Shown piece after piece: positions 36,380-45,216 of a DNA stretch of 64,000 nucleotides (positions within the stretch are counted from its first letter, which is position 1; each line of letters starts with the position of its first letter). The notes below the pieces were generated by a model that was not told the DNA's origin, made no database searches, and saw only the letters and a program-made list of their open reading frames with translations. Source of the stretch: Acinetobacter portensis (GTDB lineage Bacteria; Pseudomonadota; Gammaproteobacteria; Pseudomonadales; Moraxellaceae); NCBI RefSeq assembly GCF_023158935.1, contig NZ_CP096121.1:248001-312000 (forward strand), written 5' to 3'. The position numbers were made by a program, and so were the translations under genes.

Positions 36380-37665
36380 CAAACCGGGTATTTATTCATG
36401 TTGATATAAATTCGGCATATTGTTCGATGGAAGCATTTTGGAACCCTAAGTTAAAGGGTAAACCATGCGTTGTCTTAAGCTCTAATGATGGAACAATCAT
36501 CGCGAGAAGCGCTGAAGCTAAACTCTTAAAAATCCCGATGGGTGCGCCACTCTTTAAGGTCCAAGACATCATCAATAAACATAACGTTCATGTGCTATCG
36601 AGCAATTTTGCGCTATATGGCGAAATGTCACGCCGTTTTCATGGAATATTATCTGGTTTTGTAGATCCAAGCTGTTACAGCATTTACAGCATTGATGAAG
36701 GCTTTATAGAATTTACTCAATTTACTAAAAACTTTGATGCTACTGAAATGGCACGGGAGATTCGGCATCAAGTATATAAGTTTATTGGCTTAACAACGTG
36801 CGTGGGTGTTGGTAGAACACTGACTGAAAGTAAAATGGCCAACAACCTTGCCAAAAAGAATCCAGAATTAAATGGAATCTGTAATTTAGTGACAATGAGC
36901 CTGGTAGATGTCGAAAGCTACTATCAAAGCATGCCAGTTGATGAAATATGGGGTGTAGGGCGAAAGTACGCTAAAAAGCTTAATGACATGGGGATTTTAA
37001 GTGTGCTGGATCTTGCAACATCCAACCCGAATCGAATGCGTGAACTCTTCAATGTGAATATGCAAAGTACGATTTTAGAATTGCTTGGCCAGCCATGCTT
37101 TGAATTTGAAAGTTCACCTAAGGCGAAACAACAGATTGTCTCGAGCAAATCTTTCGGCCAGAAAATTACTGAGCTCTCAATTCTTCAAGAAGCCGTCAGC
37201 AAATATACCCATAATGCATTCAATCGGCTTGTTGCTGAACACCAGCTATGCGGATCTCTGATTGTTTTCTTGCAATCCAACCCATTTGACCAGTCAAAAC
37301 CGTATTACAGCAAGTCGTTAACATACACGTTTACCCAACCTACAAACAATTTGATGCAACTGGTTAAAGCTGCCACATCACTGATTGATAAATTGTACAA
37401 AGAGGGGATAGAGTTTAAGAAATGTGGCGTGATGTTGTGTGAATTGATAAAAGAAGAACATCGCACGATCGGCCTACTAACTGACGTAGAGCAGCTTGAA
37501 AAAGAGCAAGCGTTAATGACGGCGTTTCAAAACATTCAAAGTAAGTTTGGCAAGGCTAAAATTGCTGCTGGATCATGTAATCTGAAAAATAGAGATTGGG
37601 AACCTAAGTCAGAACGTCAAAGCCGTAACTATTTTAGTGAGGCTGGTATGATTGTCTTCAATTGA
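36376..37665 (+). CDS. umuC: UmuC-like DNA polymerase V catalytic subunit, 429 aa
   Basis: Y-family polymerase: VDINSAYCSMEAFWNP (first metal-binding Asp), YSIDEGFIEF (catalytic Asp-Glu), HhH VDEIWGVGRKYAKKLNDMGI, and a C-terminal little-finger domain. Full length. Translesion synthesis raises mutation under DNA stress. Operon with umuD. Confidence 0.95.
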   Translation: MTNRVFIHVDINSAYCSMEAFWNPKLKGKPCVVLSSNDGTIIARSAEAKLLKIPMGAPLFKVQDIINKHNVHVLSSNFALYGEMSRRFHGILSGFVDPSCYSIYSIDEGFIEFTQFTKNFDATEMAREIRHQVYKFIGLTTCVGVGRTLTESKMANNLAKKNPELNGICNLVTMSLVDVESYYQSMPVDEIWGVGRKYAKKLNDMGILSVLDLATSNPNRMRELFNVNMQSTILELLGQPCFEFESSPKAKQQIVSSKSFGQKITELSILQEAVSKYTHNAFNRLVAEHQLCGSLIVFLQSNPFDQSKPYYSKSLTYTFTQPTNNLMQLVKAATSLIDKLYKEGIEFKKCGVMLCELIKEEHRTIGLLTDVEQLEKEQALMTAFQNIQSKFGKAKIAAGSCNLKNRDWEPKSERQSRNYFSEAGMIVFN

Positions 37666-37690
37666 TTCATTTGAGGGAATTTGTTGGCAA

Positions 37691-37786
37691 TGACGGGGAT
37701 GGTCAGACTCGAACTGGCATTCAAGGAATCAAACCTTTGCCTTAAAGAGATTGATCAAATCTCAAAATCAATTGGCTACACCCTCG
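37691..37786 (-). tRNA. tRNA-Gln-like sequence, probably degenerate
   Basis: On the minus strand the ends pair as an acceptor-like stem (CGAGGGTG with CATCCCCG, one mismatch). GCCAA...TAAGGC resembles a D arm, GGTTTGATTCC an anticodon arm of tRNA-Gln(TTG) type missing about one base, and GTTCGAGT a T loop. The D loop is enlarged by about 20 nt that form a hairpin (GAGAT-TTGATCA-ATCTC). Function doubtful; it could be a decoy, a fossil, or an integration remnant. Confidence 0.4.
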
Positions 37787-37799
37787 GAAATATAAGAAA

Positions 37800-38048
37800 T
37801 TAAGATTGCTGATAGCTTCTTGGTGATTCAGCTGGTGTACCATCATCATATCGCCAAAATAAGAAGCTTCCACTCCATTCGACTTCACCTGAAGCATAGT
37901 CACGGATCTTATCGCTCCAGCGGATAGGTTTAATTTCATGGTCTAAGAATTCATCCCACACAATAAACGCCGTGCCATCTTTGTTTGGGATTTGGTCCTC
38001 TATGAAGAACCAGGGTGACTTCACATCAACAGAACAGCGTTTTGTCAT
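37800..38048 (-). CDS. hypothetical protein, 82 aa
   Basis: No family recognised. Start ATG 38048 chosen for GAGAGAG a few bases upstream; an upstream in-frame ATG exists. Trp-rich (PWFFIEDQIPNKDGTAFIVW, EWSGSFLFWRYDDG), reminiscent of small phage or plasmid proteins that act on single domains; function unknown. Confidence 0.65.
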   Translation of the reverse strand: MTKRCSVDVKSPWFFIEDQIPNKDGTAFIVWDEFLDHEIKPIRWSDKIRDYASGEVEWSGSFLFWRYDDGTPAESPRSYQQS

Positions 38049-38099
38049 TTTGTCTCTCTCACTCTTTTGAGTCGTATGCATATTCATATAAGCCTCAAA

Positions 38100-38561
38100 T
38101 CAATTGAAAAGATCCTGGAAACTGTTTTGAACGTCAGATCGTGCGATCGGCGCTGTTTCTTGTTGCACAACTTCATCAATCAAATAAGCAACAGGACTTA
38201 CAGATTGGCTTTTTGTGAAAGTCGGTGCACCAGCTTCAGCGATAAACTTCTCGCTAATCGGTTTTTTGATTTCTAAGCGATACACACGGCGCAGCTTGTT
38301 TAAGCAATCAGACATTGAGCCATCGCCAATACCGTGACGGGCTTTCTTGTTATCACGAGTCTTAAACGTGAAGTATGGAAAATGTTTGGCCATGACTGCA
38401 GTAATGTCTTTACCAACCAAGTAAATGTGGCTGTGTGTTTCGTAGAAGTGGGTAAATGACGTCTCTACGTGATAAGCAGCCAACAAGCTTTTTGCTTGAG
38501 GGTCAGTGATAACCGATTTAACTTGGTTAATCATTTTTTTGGCAATTGTTTTGTTATTCAT
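38100..38561 (-). CDS. hypothetical protein, 153 aa
   Basis: No family recognised. Lys-rich first half. ATG 38561 is preferred (AGGGTG upstream). It follows 38584-39540 by 22 bp and is probably in the same transcript. Confidence 0.7.
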   Translation of the reverse strand: MNNKTIAKKMINQVKSVITDPQAKSLLAAYHVETSFTHFYETHSHIYLVGKDITAVMAKHFPYFTFKTRDNKKARHGIGDGSMSDCLNKLRRVYRLEIKKPISEKFIAEAGAPTFTKSQSVSPVAYLIDEVVQQETAPIARSDVQNSFQDLFN

Positions 38562-38583
38562 GATGAACACCCTATAAATTTGA

Positions 38584-39540
38584 TTAATTAGATTGAGTTA
38601 ATGCAAGTTGCGTAAAAATACGTTTTAGGCACACTTTACATGTAACAAGGTGCGGTACCGTGTCCACGGTAACTTCACCTACTTTCATTTTGAATTCTTT
38701 CTTTGCTTCATCTGCAGGGAATAAGCCTCCAGCTGAGCACAAGTACTGGTTTTTCTCACGAACCAATTTAGATCCTGAGTAGTCTTCATCAAAAACCAAG
38801 TGAGTCACTGTATTTGATTTTTCACCATCGCCCCATGATCCAGCTGACAAGCCTGACATTACAATTTTTACACCAGTGAACCATTTGAACGGTAAAGCAC
38901 TGAAGTTTTTCTTCTGATCGATAGCATCAAAGATCGGTTTAGCTTGTTGCAGCGCATTGAATAATTCAAACAATGCAGTAATTTTTTTCTTAGCATCCTG
39001 TTCAGCCTGGTTCCACTTGGTTTGCGCCTCATACTCAGCACGGGTATACCAGACCACTTGCCCATTTTTTGCATATAGCCAAAGTTTTTTACCAGTCATG
39101 AGATGGTTCACCATCGCATCGGGCATATCAAACATGAGGTTGTTAAATGACATAACTTTGTCATTCAGGTTGATAAAAGACTTTTTATCTTCAGGTAGTA
39201 GCACCGGCACTAACGTAGAGCGTACTAATGCTTCGTAGTTGTCAGTAGACATGCTAGAACGTGGGAAACTATGACCTGTAAACACTGGCTTAAGATAAGG
39301 GTTGTATGGCAACTCAGTTGCTAAAACCTTGGTGGACCATTCTTCCCACAAATTGAACTTTTTAGCTTGTTCAACCATATGGTGCAGATCTGCAGTAGAA
39401 ATTCTAACTGATGGCATTGAAGGGTTATTTACGGATTCTGGCGCACGAGTTACACGAACAAGTTCTATAACTTCATGCGCTTCAATTGGACCATATTTGC
39501 GATCAAGGTTTTTGTTCAGTAATTCATTAATAGAAACCAT
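38584..39540 (-). CDS. hypothetical protein, 318 aa
   Basis: No family recognised. The C-terminus has TCKVCLKRIF with a second Cys in YLCSAGG, so a metal site is possible. A central Gln/Lys-rich helix (about residues 165-200) resembles a coiled coil. It has a full shared-type promoter and leader. Confidence 0.75.
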   Translation of the reverse strand: MVSINELLNKNLDRKYGPIEAHEVIELVRVTRAPESVNNPSMPSVRISTADLHHMVEQAKKFNLWEEWSTKVLATELPYNPYLKPVFTGHSFPRSSMSTDNYEALVRSTLVPVLLPEDKKSFINLNDKVMSFNNLMFDMPDAMVNHLMTGKKLWLYAKNGQVVWYTRAEYEAQTKWNQAEQDAKKKITALFELFNALQQAKPIFDAIDQKKNFSALPFKWFTGVKIVMSGLSAGSWGDGEKSNTVTHLVFDEDYSGSKLVREKNQYLCSAGGLFPADEAKKEFKMKVGEVTVDTVPHLVTCKVCLKRIFTQLALTQSN

Positions 39541-39612
39541 TTCAACTCCAAGTTTTAAGCTTTCTGCTTCAATATGTTTATTTTAAGATAGAACCTAACC
39601 CAAAAACTTTTT
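39541..39612 (-). promoter_or_regulatory. shared-type promoter and leader
   Basis: -35 AGTTTT (39603-39608), 17 bp, -10 TAAAAT (39580-39585); hairpin AAGC-AGAAA-GCTT (39557-39569); CTTGGAG before ATG. Upstream to 39786 no convincing gene is seen. Confidence 0.75.
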
Positions 39613-39786
39613 TAAAATTATTTATTATTGTTTTACTGGTCCTTGCTGCGACTTTTAACAGATAGCAGCTAAAAATAGTAATGAGGATGCTATTAGAATG
39701 ATGGAAGCAATTAACGAACCATACAAATAAGCATTGATCCTGGTGCGCCAGATCTAGCGCTGGCCACAACCAAATTTCTAAACCTT

Positions 39787-39818
39787 TTTTTAATCAACTA
39801 AAAAAACATCGAATGCGG
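39787..39818 (-). repeat. dyad repeat copy 2
   Basis: Minus strand CGCATTCGATG, T run, AGTTGATTAAAA; about 180 bp upstream of the 39540 gene promoter, just after the terminator of the 39871 gene. Confidence 0.75.
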
Positions 39819-39830
39819 TTTTCAACTGCC

Positions 39831-39859
39831 AAAAAGTGAAGCAATAGACATGCTTCACT
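39831..39859 (-). terminator. terminator of the 39871 gene
   Basis: AGTGAAGCA-TGTCTAT-TGCTTCACT then TTTTT on the minus strand. Confidence 0.85.
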
Positions 39860-39870
39860 GGTTGTTGTTA

Positions 39871-40296
39871 TTAAGCTTCAGTCAATTCATTAATATCTAG
39901 GATATGAACGCCGTTTGATGTCAGTAGCCAACATGGGAGGGTATGTGCTTCAGTGACTTGAAGTATGAGGCTGTTAAGAGTGTCACTAGATTTTTTGCAG
40001 TAAAGGCAATCAGGTTCAGGATTGCTACCATCATCATCAATCAATGGCGTGTCAGCAATTAAGCGGTATGAAGCATACTTAATGATGTCAATATCATCGG
40101 CATTGATTGGCTCTTTTGAGCTTAGGAGTACTTGCTCTAAGCTGAATGCTTCAGGTTCAATCCATTTAACCTTGCTGGTGTTTTCAATCTGGTAACTTAA
40201 CTGAGTGCCATCAGCAAAAAACACGACAAATTGACCATCTTCAATGTGCTGTACTTTAAAATTGCATGGAATGGTGAATGTGTTGTAGTAATTCAT
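39871..40296 (-). CDS. hypothetical protein, 141 aa
   Basis: No family recognised. Acidic; CLYCKK in the middle. It has a shared-type leader but no promoter of its own, so it is probably transcribed with the small gene 38 bp upstream. Confidence 0.72.
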   Translation of the reverse strand: MNYYNTFTIPCNFKVQHIEDGQFVVFFADGTQLSYQIENTSKVKWIEPEAFSLEQVLLSSKEPINADDIDIIKYASYRLIADTPLIDDDGSNPEPDCLYCKKSSDTLNSLILQVTEAHTLPCWLLTSNGVHILDINELTEA

Positions 40297-40327
40297 GGGG
40301 TTTCTCCAAGTTGTAGGCGTTGAGCCT
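40297..40327 (-). promoter_or_regulatory. shared-type leader (no promoter)
   Basis: Hairpin AGGC-TCAAC-GCCT (40315-40327) and AACTTGGAG (40304-40312 region) before ATG. The arm sequence differs from AAGC/GCTT copies but pairs equally well. Confidence 0.7.
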
Positions 40328-40334
40328 AAGTTGA

Positions 40335-40490
40335 TTAATCGTTTAAAACAGATTCGATAAAAGAGAGTATTTCAGCTTTAAGAGATGCTGAAATGGTTGC
40401 AGTATTTAACTGGCTTAAATACATATCAGCTTTGTCTTTTATTTCTTTTGACGTTGCGGTTTTACGAATTAAAACTAATGTATTCCACAT
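40335..40490 (-). CDS. small hypothetical protein, 51 aa
   Basis: MWNTLVLIRKTATSKEIKDK ... FIESVLND. Complete frame with AAGGG 8 bp upstream and a class promoter 35 bp upstream. Helical, function unknown. First gene of a two-gene unit with 39871-40296. Confidence 0.65.
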   Translation of the reverse strand: MWNTLVLIRKTATSKEIKDKADMYLSQLNTATISASLKAEILSFIESVLND

Positions 40491-40524
40491 ATTAAAAGCC
40501 CTTAAGGATAGTGATTAAATCTAT

Positions 40525-40563
40525 ATTCATTATACAAAGCGCAATAGCTGTTTAATTTTTCTT
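40525..40563 (-). promoter_or_regulatory. shared-type promoter
   Basis: -35 AATTAA (40552-40557), 17 bp, -10 TATAAT (40529-40534). Confidence 0.7.
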
Positions 40564-40592
40564 AAAATTTAAAATTTAAAAATTCAAAACCT

Positions 40593-40621
40593 TTTTAATC
40601 AATTAAAAAACATCGAATGCG
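40593..40621 (-). repeat. dyad repeat copy 3
   Basis: Minus strand CGCATTCGATG, T run, AATTGATTAAAA; about 35 bp upstream of the promoter at 40525-40563. Confidence 0.8.
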
Positions 40622-40640
40622 TTTTAAAAAATGCCCAAAA

Positions 40641-40670
40641 GAAAAGGGATAAGGGTTTACGCTTATCCCT
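40641..40670 (-). terminator. terminator of the 40680 gene
   Basis: AGGGATAAG-CGTAAAC-CTTATCCCT then TTTCTTTT on the minus strand. Confidence 0.85.
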
Positions 40671-40679
40671 GTTTGGGTT

Positions 40680-41828
40680 TTAGATATGGCAATCAACAAT
40701 CGTGACTATATAGTCGCTTGGAAAGCTCTTCAGCAATGCTTGGTTTTTGGATTCCCAATTTTCCTCTTTGTATAAGTCTTCTCCAAACAATCCACATTCT
40801 GAACCTGTCCAATCTCCGATTTCTGCATCAGTGGTAGCATCTAAGAAACAGTACGTACCGAATGGGTTTGCTGATTTTTTAGCTAGGAATTCTTCACGGC
40901 TCACCAAAAATTCATCAAATTCATGTCCGAATATGCCAAACAGGTTATCCGTATCACTGGCTTTCATTAATAAGATTGCATCTTGGTTATGATAGAAATT
41001 ACGCTTATCGTTCACTGATTCGATTGATTCATCAGACCAAACATCAGCCCATGACCGCCAAGTACGTGAAGCATCACCGATACACTTCTCAAAATAGTCA
41101 TAAACACGGTTAGCTTCGGTTTTTAAGCGGTTGATTTCGGTTTCAAAATCTAGCTCACCAATCGGACAGCTATCCACTTTTCGTCCATCAAGACGCAACA
41201 GCATGTTTTTCCAACGTCCTCCGATTTCATACCAATCGTATTTCGGATTCGGGTTGGTGGTGGTGAAGTAATCGACCACTTTACCGTCAGCATCAAGCTC
41301 TATCCATTCTGTCCAACTTTCATCAGGTTTTTCACCTGTCAAAACAGTCGGCGTAACTTTTTCGTTATACCAGTTAATGAACTGTTGAAGCTCAAACACT
41401 TCAGTACATGGCACATCTTTTTGATGCCATTGAATGAACATGCCTAAATCACGAATGCGACTTGAGTACGTACCATCATCGTTTTTGACCTGTACCACTG
41501 ATAAATGTTTACCGCCGTTCGGGAAGTCAGCAAAAATATCACCTTTGTTGTTTTTGATGGCATCAAGCTCGAAGTCTGTTGCATCACGCACGAAACGAGG
41601 GTCGTCAAGAAACGCATAGCGTTCTTCACCATCATCTATGATAGGCTTTGAGTTTTTCATCAAAGTGATTTCTGTCGATTCGTATTGGTCTTTAATTTCG
41701 TCCAATGATGATTCTGAAATGCAATATTTGTTTTTAATGCCTGAGCATTCAAATTCGTAAAATGGTTCTAGGGCATCTACAACATCACCATCAGGGGTGG
41801 TAACTACTGCAACTGTGAAATGTGACAT
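40680..41828 (-). CDS. MSHFTVAVV-type protein of phages/plasmids, 382 aa
   Basis: The start MSHFTVAVVTTPDGD, an L.PFYEFECSG segment and the Trp-rich YDWYEIGGRWKNML match a protein type I know from phages and plasmids, with no established function. Acidic and soluble. Full promoter and leader; terminator follows, so a single-gene unit. Confidence 0.75.
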   Translation of the reverse strand: MSHFTVAVVTTPDGDVVDALEPFYEFECSGIKNKYCISESSLDEIKDQYESTEITLMKNSKPIIDDGEERYAFLDDPRFVRDATDFELDAIKNNKGDIFADFPNGGKHLSVVQVKNDDGTYSSRIRDLGMFIQWHQKDVPCTEVFELQQFINWYNEKVTPTVLTGEKPDESWTEWIELDADGKVVDYFTTTNPNPKYDWYEIGGRWKNMLLRLDGRKVDSCPIGELDFETEINRLKTEANRVYDYFEKCIGDASRTWRSWADVWSDESIESVNDKRNFYHNQDAILLMKASDTDNLFGIFGHEFDEFLVSREEFLAKKSANPFGTYCFLDATTDAEIGDWTGSECGLFGEDLYKEENWESKNQALLKSFPSDYIVTIVDCHI

Positions 41829-41908
41829 TTTAAAATCTCCAAGTTTTGAGCCGTGTGCTCTACATCTGAGATTCCATAATAGTTATTAAGTGGCGTTTAT
41901 AATTTTTT
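41829..41908 (-). promoter_or_regulatory. shared-type promoter and leader
   Basis: -35 AATTAT (41899-41904), 17 bp, -10 TATTAT (41876-41881); hairpin GAGC-ACACG-GCTC (41848-41860); AAACTTGGAG before ATG. Confidence 0.75.
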
Positions 41909-41965
41909 CCTTAAAATATTAATGAAGCTGAATTTAACAACGGTAGTGGTTCAGTAATTAAAATA

Positions 41966-41993
41966 TTTTAATCAATTAAAATCACCGTATACG
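41966..41993 (-). repeat. dyad repeat copy 4
   Basis: Minus strand CGTATACGGTG, then TTTTAATTGATTAAAA; about 60 bp upstream of the promoter of the 41828 gene. TnaphA6 landed 120 bp further upstream. Confidence 0.85.
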
Positions 41994-42113
41994 TTGAATA
42001 AAACTAATATCAATTATTTATATTTAATTAAATAAAATAAGGCTCACATATTAAAATAACCTGATTACATAGATCTATATCAAAAAAAGATGGCAATAAT
42101 TAATAGTTGCCAT

Positions 42114-43200
42114 GGCAGAGTAAAACTTGAAGTGCGACATAAACCACCTAATTAATTTAAAGGGTTTATGGAGTATATAAAATTGTCATACCATCATCTT
42201 AACTTTGAAGATCGTACTGCATTAATGCTTGAGTCAAGAAAAGAAGGCTTTTCAGCCAGAAAATTTGCTGAACTTATTAAAAGACATCCTAGTACGATCT
42301 ATCGTGAGCTTAAAAGAAATAGCATCAATGACGTTTATCAAGCTCAATATGCTTCTGATAACACTTTTGCTAGACGTAGACGTGGTCACAGAAAACTCAA
42401 AATCGATTCAATCCTCTGGAAATTTATTGTTGAAGCGATCCGTTGTTTATGGTCTCCTCAGCAAATAGCAAAGCGTTTAAAGACATTTCCTGATTTGGAT
42501 CAAACAATGAATGTAAGCCATACAACGATTTATTCAACGATACGAGCATTACCCAAGGGTGAGTTGAAAAAAGACTTATTATCCTGTCTACGTCATGAAA
42601 ATAAAAAGCGAAAAGCTAACGGTGAACCTAAAAAAGATTCTATATTACAGGATATTAAAACTATTCATGAGCGCCCAGCCGAAGTTCAAGAAAGAAAAAT
42701 ACCGGGTCATTGGGAAGCTGATTTAATTAAAGGTAAAGACAATAAAAGTTCGATAGCAACACTTATTGAACGAAATACACGGCTCTGTATCTTGGCAACA
42801 TTACCTGATGCAAAGGCAGAATCAGTGCGCAAGGCTTTAACTGAAGCTCTGAAATATTTACCTGCAGAACTGCGTAAAACGTTGACCTATGACCGTGGAC
42901 GTGAGATGTCAGAACATAAAATACTCGAAGAAGATTTAGGCATAGATGTATATTTCTGTGACCCACATTCACCCTGGCAAAAAGGCACATGCGAAAATAT
43001 GAATGGTTTAATTAGGCAATATTTACCTAAAGGGATTGATTTAAATCAGGCAGATCAGCATTATTTAAATCAAGTTGCCATGTCACTGAATACTCGTCCT
43101 AGAAAGGCGTTAGATTGGCTTACACCATTAGAGAAATTTGCTCAGCTTGTTGATTATCATATGGCTTTTGAAACTGTCGCACCTCATGTTTGAATTCGCC
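42114..43200 (+). mobile_element. ISAba125, complete, copy A
   Basis: Exactly 1087 bp, ends GGCAGAGTAAAACTTG and GGCGAATTCAAACATG (inverted). Its right end carries the outward -35 used by aphA6. Confidence 0.96.
42168..43193 (+). CDS. ISAba125 transposase, 341 aa
   Basis: IS30-family: N-terminal HTH (ARKFAELIKRHPSTIYRELK), first Asp in PGHWEADLIKGKDNKSSI, second in TYDRGREMSEH, Glu in QKGTCENMNGLIRQY. Confidence 0.95.
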   Translation: MEYIKLSYHHLNFEDRTALMLESRKEGFSARKFAELIKRHPSTIYRELKRNSINDVYQAQYASDNTFARRRRGHRKLKIDSILWKFIVEAIRCLWSPQQIAKRLKTFPDLDQTMNVSHTTIYSTIRALPKGELKKDLLSCLRHENKKRKANGEPKKDSILQDIKTIHERPAEVQERKIPGHWEADLIKGKDNKSSIATLIERNTRLCILATLPDAKAESVRKALTEALKYLPAELRKTLTYDRGREMSEHKILEEDLGIDVYFCDPHSPWQKGTCENMNGLIRQYLPKGIDLNQADQHYLNQVAMSLNTRPRKALDWLTPLEKFAQLVDYHMAFETVAPHV

Positions 43201-43218
43201 CCATATTTTTGCTACAGT
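43190..43218 (+). promoter_or_regulatory. ISAba125 outward promoter for aphA6
   Basis: TTGAAT (43190-43195), 17 bp, TACAGT (43213-43218), identical to the blaNDM-1 promoter. Confidence 0.92.
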
Positions 43219-43248
43219 GAACCAAATTAAGATCATCTATTTACTAGG

Positions 43249-43269
43249 CCTCGCATTTGCGGGGTTTTT
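43249..43269 (+). terminator. terminator-like hairpin in the aphA6 leader
   Basis: CCTCGCA-TT-TGCGGGG then TTTTT, between promoter and start codon; same as before blaNDM-1. Confidence 0.6.
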
Positions 43270-43293
43270 AATGCTGAATAAAAGGAAAACTTG

Positions 43294-44073
43294 ATGGAAT
43301 TGCCCAATATTATTCAACAATTTATCGGAAACAGCGTTTTAGAGCCAAATAAAATTGGTCAGTCGCCATCGGATGTTTATTCTTTTAATCGAAATAATGA
43401 AACTTTTTTTCTTAAGCGATCTAGCACTTTATATACAGAGACCACATACAGTGTCTCTCGTGAAGCGAAAATGTTGAGTTGGCTCTCTGAGAAATTAAAG
43501 GTGCCTGAACTCATCATGACTTTTCAGGATGAGCAGTTTGAATTCATGATCACTAAAGCGATCAATGCAAAACCAATTTCAGCGCTTTTTTTAACAGACC
43601 AAGAATTGCTTGCTATCTATAAGGAGGCACTCAATCTGTTAAATTCAATTGCTATTATTGATTGTCCATTTATTTCAAACATTGATCATCGGTTAAAAGA
43701 GTCAAAATTTTTTATTGATAACCAACTCCTTGACGATATAGATCAAGATGATTTTGACACTGAATTATGGGGAGACCATAAAACTTACCTAAGTCTATGG
43801 AATGAGTTAACCGAGACTCGTGTTGAAGAAAGATTGGTTTTTTCTCATGGCGATATCACGGATAGTAATATTTTTATAGATAAATTCAATGAAATTTATT
43901 TTTTAGATCTTGGTCGTGCTGGGTTAGCAGATGAATTTGTAGATATATCCTTTGTTGAACGTTGCCTAAGAGAGGATGCATCGGAGGAAACTGCGAAAAT
44001 ATTTTTAAAGCATTTAAAAAATGATAGACCTGACAAAAGGAATTATTTTTTAAAACTTGATGAATTGAATTGA
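43294..44073 (+). CDS. aphA6: aminoglycoside phosphotransferase APH(3')-VIa, 259 aa
   Basis: Phosphorylates amikacin, kanamycin and neomycin. Kinase motifs: catalytic FSHGDITDSNIFID (about residues 185-198) and FLDLGRAGLADEF binding Mg-ATP. Start ATG 43294 gives the standard 259 aa. The first codons (MELPNI) were donated to blaNDM-1 in the past. Transcribed from the ISAba125 promoter. Confidence 0.97.
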   Translation: MELPNIIQQFIGNSVLEPNKIGQSPSDVYSFNRNNETFFLKRSSTLYTETTYSVSREAKMLSWLSEKLKVPELIMTFQDEQFEFMITKAINAKPISALFLTDQELLAIYKEALNLLNSIAIIDCPFISNIDHRLKESKFFIDNQLLDDIDQDDFDTELWGDHKTYLSLWNELTETRVEERLVFSHGDITDSNIFIDKFNEIYFLDLGRAGLADEFVDISFVERCLREDASEETAKIFLKHLKNDRPDKRNYFLKLDELN

Positions 44074-44098
44074 TTCCAAGCATTATCTAAAAATACTT

Positions 44099-45185
44099 GG
44101 CAGAGTAAAACTTGAAGTGCGACATAAACCACCTAATTAATTTAAAGGGTTTATGGAGTATATAAAATTGTCATACCATCATCTTAACTTTGAAGATCGT
44201 ACTGCATTAATGCTTGAGTCAAGAAAAGAAGGCTTTTCAGCCAGAAAATTTGCTGAACTTATTAAAAGACATCCTAGTACGATCTATCGTGAGCTTAAAA
44301 GAAATAGCATCAATGACGTTTATCAAGCTCAATATGCTTCTGATAACACTTTTGCTAGACGTAGACGTGGTCACAGAAAACTCAAAATCGATTCAATCCT
44401 CTGGAAATTTATTGTTGAAGCGATCCGTTGTTTATGGTCTCCTCAGCAAATAGCAAAGCGTTTAAAGACATTTCCTGATTTGGATCAAACAATGAATGTA
44501 AGCCATACAACGATTTATTCAACGATACGAGCATTACCCAAGGGTGAGTTGAAAAAAGACTTATTATCCTGTCTACGTCATGAAAATAAAAAGCGAAAAG
44601 CTAACGGTGAACCTAAAAAAGATTCTATATTACAGGATATTAAAACTATTCATGAGCGCCCAGCCGAAGTTCAAGAAAGAAAAATACCGGGTCATTGGGA
44701 AGCTGATTTAATTAAAGGTAAAGACAATAAAAGTTCGATAGCAACACTTATTGAACGAAATACACGGCTCTGTATCTTGGCAACATTACCTGATGCAAAG
44801 GCAGAATCAGTGCGCAAGGCTTTAACTGAAGCTCTGAAATATTTACCTGCAGAACTGCGTAAAACGTTGACCTATGACCGTGGACGTGAGATGTCAGAAC
44901 ATAAAATACTCGAAGAAGATTTAGGCATAGATGTATATTTCTGTGACCCACATTCACCCTGGCAAAAAGGCACATGCGAAAATATGAATGGTTTAATTAG
45001 GCAATATTTACCTAAAGGGATTGATTTAAATCAGGCAGATCAGCATTATTTAAATCAAGTTGCCATGTCACTGAATACTCGTCCTAGAAAGGCGTTAGAT
45101 TGGCTTACACCATTAGAGAAATTTGCTCAGCTTGTTGATTATCATATGGCTTTTGAAACTGTCGCACCTCATGTTTGAATTCGCC
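44099..45185 (+). mobile_element. ISAba125, complete, copy B
   Basis: 1087 bp, same orientation as copy A and apparently identical to it. Confidence 0.96.
44153..45178 (+). CDS. ISAba125 transposase, 341 aa
   Basis: Protein identical to the one at 42168-43193; IS30-family, can act on both copies and on the whole transposon. Confidence 0.95.
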   Translation: MEYIKLSYHHLNFEDRTALMLESRKEGFSARKFAELIKRHPSTIYRELKRNSINDVYQAQYASDNTFARRRRGHRKLKIDSILWKFIVEAIRCLWSPQQIAKRLKTFPDLDQTMNVSHTTIYSTIRALPKGELKKDLLSCLRHENKKRKANGEPKKDSILQDIKTIHERPAEVQERKIPGHWEADLIKGKDNKSSIATLIERNTRLCILATLPDAKAESVRKALTEALKYLPAELRKTLTYDRGREMSEHKILEEDLGIDVYFCDPHSPWQKGTCENMNGLIRQYLPKGIDLNQADQHYLNQVAMSLNTRPRKALDWLTPLEKFAQLVDYHMAFETVAPHV

Positions 45186-45216
45186 CATCTTTTTGAGTTC
45201 TAGTTAATGATTAAAT

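Larger units (their letters stand above)
42114..45185 (+). mobile_element. composite transposon TnaphA6
   Basis: Two directly repeated complete ISAba125 copies flank aphA6. CAT lies immediately outside both ends (42111-42113 and 45186-45188), so the whole unit moved as one transposon. Its third relative, truncated and inverted, sits at 15463-16040. Confidence 0.95.

Noticed and set aside
39578..39769. 63-aa minus-strand ORF upstream of the 39540 gene
   Set aside because: Covers the promoter of that gene, has no ribosome-binding site, and resembles no protein.
42763..44975. 75-aa ORFs inside all ISAba125 copies on the opposite strand
   Set aside because: Antisense shadows of the transposase gene, repeated only because the IS is repeated.
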